DNA of 41,141 nucleotides. It comes from Parcubacteria group bacterium GW2011_GWA2_48_9 (lineage in GTDB: Bacteria > Patescibacteriota > Patescibacteriia > UBA10025). The stretch lies in contig LCPQ01000010.1 in NCBI GenBank assembly GCA_001003705.1, forward strand, positions 66,752 through 107,892, written 5' to 3'. Below the pieces are notes generated by a model. That model saw only the letters and a program-made list of their open reading frames with translations. It did no database searches and was not told where the DNA came from. The position numbers were made by a program, and so were the translations under genes. Positions 33,368 to 41,141 of this stretch are shown here, piece after piece (position 1 is the stretch's first letter; every line of letters begins with the position of its first letter).

Positions 33368-33423
33368 AAAAAGCAACTGTCCGCGAAAGTGGACCGCGAG
33401 TTCGAATCTCCTCCCTTCCGCCA
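33368..33423 (+). pseudogene. tRNA-Ser 3' half
   Basis: From the anticodon 3' arm (AAAAAGCAACTGTC, compare GGAAAGCAAGTGTC in the intact gene) through the variable arm and T-loop (GACCGCGAGTTCGAATCTC, identical) to CCGCCA. The T-stem 3' strand and acceptor strand carry changes that break pairing (CTCCT, CCCTTCC). There is no 5' half directly upstream. Confidence 0.7.
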
Positions 33424-33469
33424 GTTAGGAAAGTATATAATATAGCAATAACTAAGGGAGAATAAGAAT

Positions 33470-33775
33470 ATGTTTATTACGATTACAACCAGTAAAGTTA
33501 CGGCCGAACAGGCTGGGCAGGTTGAGGATTTCCTCAAAGAGTTCTTGCCGAGGATGAAACAGCAACTGGGCGTTAATGCAATTTATCATTACTCCAGGCC
33601 AGACAAAGGCGATGAAAGCACGGTTGTTATTTGGGAAAGTCCCGAAGCAGTGAAAGCCTATCGGGAAAGCGATTTGATCAAGGAAGCAGTGGCCTACGAG
33701 CAAAAACTTGGTCTTCAGGAAATGACAACGAGAGAAGGTTACCCAGTAATTTTTAGCACAAACAAGAAAGAGTAA
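33470..33775 (+). CDS. antibiotic biosynthesis monooxygenase-like (dimeric alpha/beta barrel) protein
   Basis: 101 residues. The pattern of a beta strand (FITITTSKV), a helix (EQAGQVEDFLKEFLPRMKQQ), strands (NAIYHYSRPD, STVVIWES) and a helix (PEAVKAYRESDLIKEAVAYE) fits the ABM/dimeric alpha-beta barrel superfamily, which includes quinol monooxygenases and heme-degrading enzymes. No catalytic residues can be assigned. An SD-like AAGGGAG precedes the ATG. Single gene. Confidence 0.6.
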   Translation: MFITITTSKVTAEQAGQVEDFLKEFLPRMKQQLGVNAIYHYSRPDKGDESTVVIWESPEAVKAYRESDLIKEAVAYEQKLGLQEMTTREGYPVIFSTNKKE

Positions 33776-33842
33776 TTCCAACTGAACTATTAACAAGTTC
33801 ACCGCCCGCGAAAAACTTGAAATCATTCTTTCCGCTCCGGTT

Positions 33843-33881
33843 CCCGCCTACACTTCGTTTCGGTCGGACAGGCAAGGCGGG
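33843..33881. repeat. imperfect palindrome in the 33.8-34.0 kb gap
   Basis: CCCGCCT pairs with AGGCGGG across a 25-nt loop. It may be another mobile-type intergenic palindrome. The rest of the gap holds no gene. Confidence 0.45.
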
Positions 33882-33984
33882 TGAATGAGGGGAATTCCGC
33901 CCGCCTCGCCCAGTCAGTTCGGTTCGGATATTTTCAAACAGACACCGCCACGCATGGTTGTTTATATGTGGTAAGATAAAATAT

Positions 33985-34323
33985 ATGTTTCTCCACGCCA
34001 ACCTCAATCCAACGCCGGCAAAGAAAGTAGTATACCTATGCTCCTCAGTCATCCTGGGCATTCTATTAAGCTTAATCGCCCACGCGGTGGTTGAGTCGTT
34101 ATATATAAGTTCGGCACTCGACCGTAACGCTAGCATCATTTGGTACACAGCTTTTGGCGGATTGAAAGGAGCGTGCGCCCTGCATCCGGCGATCCAATGG
34201 TCGCTGTTGATTGGTGGCGCTGTGGGCGGATATTTCTTAGGGAAGTTTTGGTGGCGGCTGGTGTATATCGATCGTCGCTGGAGCAAAGACAAAGTTGAGC
34301 CAGCTCCCACTCAGAAACAGTAG
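33985..34323 (+). CDS. small membrane protein, three helices
   Basis: 112 residues with three hydrophobic segments (VVYLCSSVILGILLSLIAHA; an amphipathic GLKGACALHPAIQW; SLLIGGAVGGYFLGKFWW) and a basic C-terminus. No family identified with confidence. No SD. It ends in TAG, 5 nt before the next start, so it is cotranscribed with the following membrane protein. Confidence 0.6.
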   Translation: MFLHANLNPTPAKKVVYLCSSVILGILLSLIAHAVVESLYISSALDRNASIIWYTAFGGLKGACALHPAIQWSLLIGGAVGGYFLGKFWWRLVYIDRRWSKDKVEPAPTQKQ

Positions 34324-34328
34324 GACCG

Positions 34329-34694
34329 ATGTTTTTCAGAGAACATAGGGAACGCATTCTGCGGAAAGAGCTCCTTCTAGAGGCCGTCGTTTTTGCGTTG
34401 GCAGTTACTCTGATAACAACTCTCGACAAACAGGTCATCGTATTAACCATCTTGCTCATCCTTCTTTCCGTCGTAGCGAATCGTCTGTGGCATCAGAAAC
34501 ATGATATTATTTTCTATTGTACCGGTGCTATCCTCGGCCCGATCGTCGAGATTATCTGTACGGCCAACGGTGTGTGGCGCTACGAACATCCGACATTTCT
34601 GAATGTTCCTCTGTGGGTGCCGTTTGCATGGGGCATCATGGCCGTGATGGTTACGAGGATCGCGGAGACGTTTGTGAAAATCGAGAAGCGGTAG
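34329..34694 (+). CDS. membrane protein with GPxxE and PLWxPxxWG motifs
   Basis: 121 residues. A charged N-terminus precedes three to four membrane helices. The segment LGPIVEIICTANGVWRYEHP followed by NVPLWVPFAWG is a recognisable conserved motif of small integral membrane proteins with unknown role (DUF2878-like). It ends in two consecutive TAG codons. It pairs with the gene before it. Confidence 0.6.
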   Translation: MFFREHRERILRKELLLEAVVFALAVTLITTLDKQVIVLTILLILLSVVANRLWHQKHDIIFYCTGAILGPIVEIICTANGVWRYEHPTFLNVPLWVPFAWGIMAVMVTRIAETFVKIEKR

Positions 34695-34891
34695 TAGTGG
34701 AAGAAGAGCTCTAACTTTCCGGGATCAGCGTTTTTATATGGAAAAATATTTTTGGAGTTGACCCTTCGATTCCTCAGGGTCTCCGAAGACTTGACAAATT
34801 TTCTGGCCACGTTCTACATATTGGACTATCCTGAACGAGGACAATGTTCTTCATGGTAAGAATATAGTAAAACATTGCATGGAGGTGTGGC

Positions 34892-35053
34892 ATGTCAGAA
34901 GACGCCCACGAATTGCCAGTCCCATTTCCTCAGGTGAAGGATTCACGACCGGGGGAGACACCACCGATATGTTCTATGTGCAATGACACAGGGTTCTGCA
35001 TTATTGACGGAAGTCAGTGTATCTGTGTCTTGTATGGGCATTCGAAGGTGTGA
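34892..35053 (+). CDS. 53-residue Cys-rich protein, probable zinc ribbon
   Basis: An ATG at 34892 follows a good SD (TGGAGGTG). The frame has 53 codons and is closed by TGA and then a terminator at 35055. Residues 27-45 read CSMCNDTGFCIIDGSQCIC: two close Cys pairs around TGF, like the CxxCxGTG repeats of DnaJ-type zinc fingers. The N-terminal half is rich in Pro and acidic residues. A promoter (TTGACA at 34791, or TATAGT at 34863) is possible. Likely a metal-binding small protein; its function is unknown. Confidence 0.6.
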   Translation: MSEDAHELPVPFPQVKDSRPGETPPICSMCNDTGFCIIDGSQCICVLYGHSKV

Positions 35054-35054
35054 T

Positions 35055-35089
35055 AGCGGCAACCAGCATGATATGGAGGCCGCTTTTTC
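35055..35089 (+). terminator. terminator of the zinc-ribbon gene
   Basis: AGCGGC pairs with GCCGCT, followed by TTTTT. Confidence 0.75.
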
Positions 35090-35160
35090 CTTTTTCCTTA
35101 TTTTTCGCAAAGCTGCGGATATACCTTTTCCGTGTAAGGACGAAAGGCGCTTTCACGGAC

Positions 35161-35190
35161 TTGACATATTGCAGAACTGAGTGGTAGGGT
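35161..35190 (+). promoter_or_regulatory. promoter of the GHMP-kinase-like gene
   Basis: TTGACA (35161-35166), 18 nt, TAGGGT (35185-35190). Confidence 0.6.
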
Positions 35191-35249
35191 AGTGGGTGCC
35201 TTCCTGACAACCAACGACATTTTCTATGAATCACGCAGGAAGAATTAGC

Positions 35250-37097
35250 ATGAACAGCGAGTCGCTTCGGAGCCGCTTCCCGGAGGTCTATAAGGAATTT
35301 TTCGCGAAATGTTCGACCGTGGTGTCCGCCCCAGGGTCGTTTTTTTGGTCAGCCGGCTTAGCGGTCATTTACGGCGGCATCGGCGTGATTGAAAAGATTC
35401 CACTACGCGTATATGTCGGTATTGAGCGCGATCATGATACGACATTGCGGTTTGGCGATTATATCAGCTACATCCCTCATCAGCAGCAGTTCGAGAATTT
35501 CAGCCACAATAAAGTGTACGAAGAAAAACTTCTCCAACTACTTGATGACGTTTGTCGAGGCCTTCCGAACACCGTCGGTGGGAAAATTCATATACTCTCT
35601 GAAGTGCCACGAGGCGCTGGACTCAATCAGTCCGGTGCTTCTAATATGGGCATCAGCGTTCTTCTGGCATTAGAGTCTGGCATGACCGACCGCGAACATA
35701 TTGAGAAGCAGGTCAGTACGAAAACGCCCGAACTGCAAAAGGATCCAGTATTCGACAAAATATTCCGTACTTCGTGGAAACTGGAAGCCTGTGCTCATGC
35801 GGACGTCGGGAGCGGAGGGGGCACCTATGCAGCGTTCGTTGCTTCGGCTTCGCCAATTCTTTTTTATTCCGAGCGCCGCCAGGGGACCTTCAGTGAGCAT
35901 CCGTATGCACGGTATCCGTCGAACGTGGAAGGCCATTATGAGATGTTTGATACCATAGAATACGCCGGTTATCGCCTGAAGGACCTTTTTGGGTGGCGCG
36001 GCGAGCCCGTGTGGCCGATAGACTACGGCCTAATCTACTTGGGTCAACAAAAACATTCGGGAATCTTTCTCGGACCGATGCGCATCATCAAAAAATCACT
36101 GGACCGCCTGGAAGACTTCGTTGTGGAGCATATGAAAGAATTTCCCTCCTCTTCCCGGGATGTTGATCCGGCGTTTTATTTCATGACGCAGGCAAACAAC
36201 CACCGCGGATTCTGGGAAAAGAGCATCAACTTTCTCCTGATTCTTTCTGTGAAAGCTATTGACGACCTCAAAAAGTTGGTTGAAAATGGTACGGCGGAAG
36301 CGCTCAATGAATTTGTTGACACAGTCGATTTGCAAGAGCAGGTAATGAAGTTTTTTACAAAGGGTATCACGCAGTCAGACGAAGTCGGGTTCCTGAGCCG
36401 CATCCGGGATATCATTTCAAACAAAGCTACGAACGGCCTTCGGAGCATTAAATTTCTTCCTGACAGGGCTGACGCAGGCGGCGACCTGCTCTTCGTCGCG
36501 CCGCAGGGGTACCTCCAAGATCACATAGAGGAGTTTCAGACGTTACTTCGCACACATGTCAGCCCGCTGATACGCATCGATTATATGTCCTGGATTGACG
36601 GCATCGAGACTGGCGGCGTCCATGTGGAACAGAATCTCACCATGAAGCAATTTTCAGACTTCATCAGCCACGGGACCTTGCATGTCGCTGAATGGAAAAG
36701 CGAGTCTCTCCCCACTCATCGCGTATATTCAGTAGAAGCATTCGAAGAATCGAAGATGCACATGGACCTTTTGCTTGATGAGCTGGAGCATAAAATTCTC
36801 GTCAACGGCCGCCCGCTAACGTCAAAGGATATTAAATCAGCAAAAGCAACCATTGAGATCCTCAAGGTACTTCTCGAAAATCTCGGCGAAGACGTGCCTG
36901 CGATGCAGTTGCCAGAGTCAGCGTATATCGAGCGGAACGAAATGCAAAGTAAGATTATATCGCCGCTTGCGACCTCCTTTAAGCGTATCACGGGTAAACA
37001 CTTGCCACTCTCCTTGCATGGCGGTCTGCGCAAGAATTTTGCCATGAAACTGGATAAATCAGATTTGACGATAGGAGTTTTGGAGAGGAAGGAGTAA
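35250..37097 (+). CDS. GHMP-kinase-like protein with a long C-terminal extension
   Basis: 615 residues from ATG 35250, which has an SD (CAGGAAG, 9-nt spacing); ATG 35226 is an in-frame alternative. Residues 20-210 resemble GHMP small-molecule kinases: SAPGSFFWSAGLAVIYGG in place of the usual APGKV..GEH.VVYG, and VPRGAGLNQSGASNMGISV as the ATP-binding motif. The conserved Glu-His of the first motif is changed, so kinase activity is uncertain. Residues 300-500 are helical and unassigned. The last 100 (LVNGRPLTSKDIKSAKATIE, then NEMQSKIISPL) form a separate compact domain. Sugar or mevalonate-type phosphorylation would be the family role. Confidence 0.65.
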   Translation: MNSESLRSRFPEVYKEFFAKCSTVVSAPGSFFWSAGLAVIYGGIGVIEKIPLRVYVGIERDHDTTLRFGDYISYIPHQQQFENFSHNKVYEEKLLQLLDDVCRGLPNTVGGKIHILSEVPRGAGLNQSGASNMGISVLLALESGMTDREHIEKQVSTKTPELQKDPVFDKIFRTSWKLEACAHADVGSGGGTYAAFVASASPILFYSERRQGTFSEHPYARYPSNVEGHYEMFDTIEYAGYRLKDLFGWRGEPVWPIDYGLIYLGQQKHSGIFLGPMRIIKKSLDRLEDFVVEHMKEFPSSSRDVDPAFYFMTQANNHRGFWEKSINFLLILSVKAIDDLKKLVENGTAEALNEFVDTVDLQEQVMKFFTKGITQSDEVGFLSRIRDIISNKATNGLRSIKFLPDRADAGGDLLFVAPQGYLQDHIEEFQTLLRTHVSPLIRIDYMSWIDGIETGGVHVEQNLTMKQFSDFISHGTLHVAEWKSESLPTHRVYSVEAFEESKMHMDLLLDELEHKILVNGRPLTSKDIKSAKATIEILKVLLENLGEDVPAMQLPESAYIERNEMQSKIISPLATSFKRITGKHLPLSLHGGLRKNFAMKLDKSDLTIGVLERKE

Positions 37098-37116
37098 GAA
37101 AAAAACAATTTTTACG

Positions 37117-37157
37117 CACCTTGGACTTGCCCGCCGGCAGGCGGGGAAGGTGTGTTT
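37117..37157 (+). terminator. terminator of the GHMP-like gene built on a palindrome
   Basis: CACCTT/AAGGTG encloses CCCGCC-GGCA-GGCGGG, followed by TGTTTT. Confidence 0.7.
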
Positions 37158-37282
37158 TGGATATATTTGGAAACATCAGCAAGAGTACTCTCTCGAGGGT
37201 GAAAGGTTTTGTATATATCATTTCCGTAGTTTTCGCGTCGGTGGACAGATACGGTGAAGCTAAGAAAAAGGAGGAACTACCC

Positions 37283-37426
37283 ATGAATACTGTCCTTTCT
37301 GACACCGTTTCCGACACTACTGTCGGGACCGAACAAGCGGATCCATCTCCTGCTCAACCCGCAGTCCAGAGCGTCCTCGAAGGATCGCACTGGAGGGGTG
37401 GCGCAGACCTGGCGCCCGGATGTTAG
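37283..37426 (+). CDS. 47-residue peptide with complete expression signals
   Basis: An ATG at 37283 follows a strong SD (AAGGAGG, 8-nt spacing); the frame ends in TAG at 37424 and a terminator follows 25 nt later. The peptide is rich in Thr, Ser, Asp, Pro and Ala and ends SHWRGGADLAPGC, with a single Cys at the very end. There is no signal peptide. The leader-like acidic N-terminus and distinct C-terminus recall peptide precursors, but no modifying enzyme lies nearby, so nothing is claimed. Confidence 0.45.
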   Translation: MNTVLSDTVSDTTVGTEQADPSPAQPAVQSVLEGSHWRGGADLAPGC

Positions 37427-37451
37427 CGAAAAACCAATTCGCTATGCCGAA

Positions 37452-37486
37452 AGCTCCTGGCACAGCCGGGGGCTTTTTCTTTTTCC
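37452..37486 (+). terminator. terminator of the 47-residue gene
   Basis: AGCTCCTGGC pairs with GCCGGGGGCT (one or two mismatches), then TTTTTCTTTTTCC. Confidence 0.8.
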
Positions 37487-37598
37487 ATGGGCTTTCTTCC
37501 ATTTCTGTATCTTTCGCGATAGTGAAGATTTACCATGCAAACACAAGCAGAAAAGCAATAACGGACGTTGACAACCTAGCACACAAGGAGGTATTCGC

Positions 37599-37622
37599 AT
37601 GCAGATGTCGATTCGTACGTAA
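37599..37622 (+). CDS. possible seven-codon leader peptide before the large lipoprotein
   Basis: ATG CAG ATG TCG ATT CGT ACG TAA follows a perfect SD (AAGGAGG, 37585-37591). TTGACA lies at 37567-37572. A run of eight G (37624-37631) comes right behind. It could be a leader peptide, or the decayed start of an older gene. Confidence 0.25.
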   Translation: MQMSIRT

Positions 37623-37682
37623 TGGGGGGGGCACAGTTCACTATCAAGGCATACATGCACGCCAACCAGTCAGGAGTAAAGC

Positions 37683-40600
37683 ATGAGAACGATCCTCGTT
37701 CTATCGATCTGCGCGGTGTTCTGCGCAGGACTGTTCGTCGGTTGTGGAGAAGAAAACCCTTTTATAGACCAGGCGAATGTTACTGCACCTGTTGATTCCA
37801 TGTCAGCAGGTGTGAACGCTGCGGCCAGCCCAAATACACAGCTTCAAGCGACGTCAGCTGGCATTGCCATGCAGCTGCTCAGTTTGAAGATCAATGGCCT
37901 GTCGCAAAATGTCGCGACAGCGATGCCCGCGGTAAAAATCCGTCAGGGCGATCGTGTCGAACTTCGCATCACATTCAATGACGCGGGCGGACAGACGGCC
38001 ATGTATGCAATTGATGCACTTGGCGCAATCTGTTCGTACATCGCACTTCCCCAATACGCGAGCGGTCCACAAACAATTACCTACACCACCCAATCAACCG
38101 GCACAGGTGTCCTACACATCAGGTTCCTACTCGGAGAATCCAACTTCATCGTGCGATTCTTCGTTGACGGTCCGACATGGACGAATGCAGATGTAGAAGG
38201 CTTGAAAGGGCCGATCGAGCAAGCACTGGCAGCCGAAGGGATGCCCGGAACTGTTCTATCGGTAAAAATCATGAATTCGAATGATCCAACCAAGCCACTT
38301 GGCACGTATCATCCACCTTCAACTCCGGGGTTTGTCAATGTGAGCTCTGTAAGCGACGTTAACGAATCGAATTGCGAAGCAATTCTTTTCGGTGCTCAGA
38401 TGGAACAGGGGAATCTTCCTTGGACCAACGGAGGCTCAACGATCACGAATCCACCCTCTCTCTATGCGTACCCTCAAGGCGTCATTGATCGTGCCAGGCA
38501 GATTTGCCAGGAGAAACGCAAGCACTCGACCGACTTTCTCACCAACGTCATAAGTGCCATTGAAGAAGATGCCAAGGACGTGGTACATGTCGGCGCATAT
38601 ATTGTCGTCGGTGGTGCCTGTATCGCAGCCCCGGAACTGGTTGTGCCCTGTGCGGTGCTAGTCGTGATGGCCAAAGCCGATGCTGCAGCTGTTGTCACCC
38701 AAGCAGCGGCACAAACAGTGATCAACGCCCACTACCAGAAACTCGGCTGGACACCGGAATACCGTGACCTGGTCTTGAAGGCGACTACCCTCAGTACGAT
38801 CTTTGGGCCTAAGTCGAAAATCCCGAATTTTTGGGATCGTCGTTTGGCAGAAGAATCGAAACACGCCTCTGCGGCCAAGATGGTCAAGGATTACTGGGGT
38901 AAGGCCAAGCATGTTGTAACTGGCTTGGAGGTAACGAATGTAACTATCGTCAATGGTTTCATTGTCGGTGATTTCATCGACGATGATGTGTCGATAGCCA
39001 TTCCCATTCCGAACCCTACGCCTCAGCAGAACAGTTCGCCGAACGCCTGCTTTACAGTGACGCCGCAGAACCCGACAACGTCAGACCTCGTTAAACTTTC
39101 CAGCTGTGCATCTGACTTCGAAACTCCCGTGCCCGACCTCCAGGTTCGCTGGCAGTTCAATGGTTCCTGGACTGCGTGGTCGGTCAACAAGTCGGTTGAC
39201 TGGCAGTGGCAGACTCCCGGTACCTACACAGTCATCATGGAGGTACGTGATGGTGGAGGTCTTATTTCACAGGCCTCGAAGTCAATCATCGTTACCGCAC
39301 CGCCAAACACTGCACCAACGGCGTGCTTCACCTACACGCCACAGGCGGTGACCACGGCTACGACGATTACCTTGTACTCCAGCTGTTCATCCGACAGGGA
39401 GACGGTGTCGAGTTCACTCCAGGTCCGTTGGAGTATTGATGGAATCTGGTATCCGTGGACAACGACGAAAACACGGACGAAGCTTTGGACGACGGCAGGA
39501 ACGAAGACGGTCATCCTACAAGTGAGAGATACCGGTGGGCTTATCTCTCAAACGACTAAGACCATTACGGTGACCACTGCCCCAGTTCCCAAAGCATACA
39601 TCACCGTGTGCCCGGGAACTGGCACGACAGGACAGCCAGTTTCTGCCACGTTCACCGCTGAAAATGCGCAGCAGATCCGTGTGACGTGGGGAGATCAGTC
39701 TTCTCCTCAGACCTTCACGTTTTCCGGACAGGCAATCAGGGTCGATCACACGTTCATAGCTGCGAATTTCTACACCATCAACTGTTCGGCGTATGGCAGT
39801 GGAGTGTGGAGCTCGGGAGTTTCCTGCCTGGTGAATATCACCAATCCCGTCGTGAACACACCTCCAATACCATGTCTCGCCGTCACTCCCCAGAGCGCCA
39901 GCGGTACGACGTCGACAATGTTCTTGTTTGACGCGCAGTGTTCGTCGGACCAGCAGACGCCGGCTACTGCGCTTCTCGTTCGTTTCTTCATCAACGGCGC
40001 ATGGACATCCTTCACCACATCAAAAGGACTGTCTACGACATGGCCTGTGCCCGGTACCTACACGGTCATCGTCGAGGTGAAAGACCAGGGAGGTCTGACG
40101 GCTCAGACGAGCAAGACTGTGACCGTCAGCAATGCCTTCACGCCGATGGCAATTCTGAACACTTCGATCCCTGGAGGCAACCTACTGTCGGACTACTCCG
40201 TGATAATTACTGGTAGCGGCGGTACGAACGGGTATGGCTACGGTTGGTCGATCAGCAGCACGCCTCCGGGCATGACATTCAGAAGCAATGCTGACCGTAC
40301 GGCTACGCTTTCCGGGGTTCCTGGCGCACAGGGAAACTATACGTTCACCGTAACTGTTACGGACATGGGCACTCCGACAAATACAGCGAGCAAGACATTC
40401 ACGCTCGTCGTGGGTCCAGCGATCAACCGCCCGCCGGTCTTGAATCTCACGAGCAGTACGGCCAGCGGAGTTATCGGCTCTCCTGTTACGGTGCCGTGGA
40501 ATCTTTCTGACGCGGAAACGCCGTTCAGCCAGCTCTGGGTGGCGATGGACTGGCAGAATAACGGTATAGTCACCTATGTTCAAGGGAAGTCGAGTGCCAG

Positions 40601-41006
40601 CTGTGCATATCCCGCGGCCAGCACGTATGATGCCCGTTTCACGGCATGGGATGGCACTGATTGGTCGCCAACCCAAATCTGCAGAATCACCGTGACCAGT
40701 GGGTGTTCCAACATGCCCACGCTCCTCGACCCGACCAACAACCAGACAGTCAGTCTGAGCGCGGGCTTCACGTTCTCGTGGACGAAAGTCTGCGAGTCGG
40801 TCGGGGAGTACAACCTCTACGTCATGACGGCGCCGAATTCATCTGGCGCGTACGTTTTTGCGGATAGGATCAGCCCGACCTGGACTTCACTGCGGTATTG
40901 GGGAACCGGCTTACAACCAAACACCACGTACTACTGGTGTTTGCAGATGGGGAGTTACTACGGAGCGCCCCTAACGCCATTTGGCACATTCAGAACGGCT
41001 CCGTAA
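37683..41006 (+). CDS. large lipoprotein with PKD/Ig-like repeats
   Basis: 1107 residues. The signal peptide ends in a lipobox (LFVGC, Cys 21), so it is lipid-anchored outside the membrane. Residues 22-440 are unique and include a long Ala/Val-rich hydrophobic stretch (about 301-347). A Pro-rich linker leads to three closely related PKD-like repeats (about 452-540, 540-636, 726-818; shared PGTYTVIxEV and GGLxxQxSK motifs), another PKD-like unit (637-723), a putative-Ig unit (826-913, TLSGVPGAQGNYTFTVTVTD), one more beta domain and a C-terminal fibronectin-like unit (LQPNTTYYWCLQMG). An SD (AGGAG) precedes the ATG. Such repeats suit adhesion or surface-layer roles. Confidence 0.82.
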   Translation: MRTILVLSICAVFCAGLFVGCGEENPFIDQANVTAPVDSMSAGVNAAASPNTQLQATSAGIAMQLLSLKINGLSQNVATAMPAVKIRQGDRVELRITFNDAGGQTAMYAIDALGAICSYIALPQYASGPQTITYTTQSTGTGVLHIRFLLGESNFIVRFFVDGPTWTNADVEGLKGPIEQALAAEGMPGTVLSVKIMNSNDPTKPLGTYHPPSTPGFVNVSSVSDVNESNCEAILFGAQMEQGNLPWTNGGSTITNPPSLYAYPQGVIDRARQICQEKRKHSTDFLTNVISAIEEDAKDVVHVGAYIVVGGACIAAPELVVPCAVLVVMAKADAAAVVTQAAAQTVINAHYQKLGWTPEYRDLVLKATTLSTIFGPKSKIPNFWDRRLAEESKHASAAKMVKDYWGKAKHVVTGLEVTNVTIVNGFIVGDFIDDDVSIAIPIPNPTPQQNSSPNACFTVTPQNPTTSDLVKLSSCASDFETPVPDLQVRWQFNGSWTAWSVNKSVDWQWQTPGTYTVIMEVRDGGGLISQASKSIIVTAPPNTAPTACFTYTPQAVTTATTITLYSSCSSDRETVSSSLQVRWSIDGIWYPWTTTKTRTKLWTTAGTKTVILQVRDTGGLISQTTKTITVTTAPVPKAYITVCPGTGTTGQPVSATFTAENAQQIRVTWGDQSSPQTFTFSGQAIRVDHTFIAANFYTINCSAYGSGVWSSGVSCLVNITNPVVNTPPIPCLAVTPQSASGTTSTMFLFDAQCSSDQQTPATALLVRFFINGAWTSFTTSKGLSTTWPVPGTYTVIVEVKDQGGLTAQTSKTVTVSNAFTPMAILNTSIPGGNLLSDYSVIITGSGGTNGYGYGWSISSTPPGMTFRSNADRTATLSGVPGAQGNYTFTVTVTDMGTPTNTASKTFTLVVGPAINRPPVLNLTSSTASGVIGSPVTVPWNLSDAETPFSQLWVAMDWQNNGIVTYVQGKSSASCAYPAASTYDARFTAWDGTDWSPTQICRITVTSGCSNMPTLLDPTNNQTVSLSAGFTFSWTKVCESVGEYNLYVMTAPNSSGAYVFADRISPTWTSLRYWGTGLQPNTTYYWCLQMGSYYGAPLTPFGTFRTAP

Positions 41007-41034
41007 ATAGCACAAAAAACCACGCACATTTCAC

Positions 41035-41064
41035 CGGCAGAAGGATCCCCCTTCTGCCGTTTTC
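41035..41064 (+). terminator. terminator of the large lipoprotein
   Basis: CGGCAGAAGG pairs perfectly with CCTTCTGCCG, followed by TTTTC. Confidence 0.9.
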
Positions 41065-41081
41065 TTATTTCCTCTCAAGGA

Positions 41082-41110
41082 TTGACAAAACGCGCCCGTC
41101 ATGGTAGCAT
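41082..41110 (+). promoter_or_regulatory. promoter pointing out of the window
   Basis: TTGACA (41082-41087), 17 nt, TAGCAT (41105-41110). The gene it drives lies beyond the right edge. Confidence 0.65.
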
Positions 41111-41141
41111 TGCCGGTTGTTCATTTTACAAATCACGGCTA

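Noticed and set aside
33368-33423. A second functional tRNA-Ser
   Set aside because: It lacks a 5' half, and its T-stem and acceptor strand have mispairing changes.

Overview
The window looks like a chromosome segment of a Candidatus Patescibacteria (CPR) member of the Parcubacteria type. This is an inference from gene content, not a phylogeny. The evidence is two surface proteins with long Asn-Thr repeats and thrombospondin type 3 calcium repeats, an rpsF-ssb-rpsR operon with no rplI behind it, mostly leaderless or Shine-Dalgarno-less core genes, very small intergenic regions, and GC-rich palindromes of the kind scattered through such genomes. UGA, UAA and UAG all serve as stops, so the basic code is standard.

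Layout. 1-5.1 kb: a cut-off lipoprotein, a Nudix hydrolase, a short unknown protein, the one-carbon operon glyA-folD-nudix, a large composite bidirectional terminator, and a convergent Asn-Thr/TSP3 surface protein. 5.2-8.5 kb: ychF, a small transcription unit with structured RNA, a TRM11-like RNA methylase and an unknown coiled-coil protein. 8.5-14.2 kb: rpsF-ssb-rpsR, efp, a secreted protein, then trpS and ribonuclease J on the minus strand and a palindrome cluster. 14.2-21.3 kb: secG with an oligopeptide-binding-type protein, then uvrC (with a coupled 48-residue basic protein) divergent from uvrA. 21.3-25.6 kb: a nucleotidyltransferase-like protein, an O-antigen ligase-like protein, and groES-groEL under a perfect CIRCE operator. 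25.7-32.4 kb: a UbiA-like membrane protein, a STAS protein, two small membrane proteins, ppsA and the second Asn-Thr/TSP3 protein. 32.5-33.5 kb: a disrupted tRNA-Ser locus holding a GIY-YIG nuclease and an intact tRNA-Ser(GGA). 33.5-41.1 kb: small membrane proteins, a GHMP-kinase-like protein, small SD-led genes and an 1107-residue PKD-domain lipoprotein.

Main observations. (1) glyA and ychF, both highly conserved, each carry a single in-frame UAG with uninterrupted homology on both sides. In ychF the residue normally there in many bacteria is Gln (CAG), in glyA Gln, Lys or Arg is plausible. UAG still ends at least ten other genes, so this suggests amber suppression or two nonsense mutations, not a clean code change. 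(2) A tRNA-Ser gene appears split at the anticodon loop, with copies of one palindrome at both break points and a GIY-YIG gene plus an intact tRNA-Ser between the halves. (3) Eight intergenic tracts, most of them just behind stop codons, have the same 7-8 nt period but different core words. (4) Translation starts fall into two classes: core genes without SD, and small, secreted or accessory genes with strong SD, often with their own promoter and terminator.
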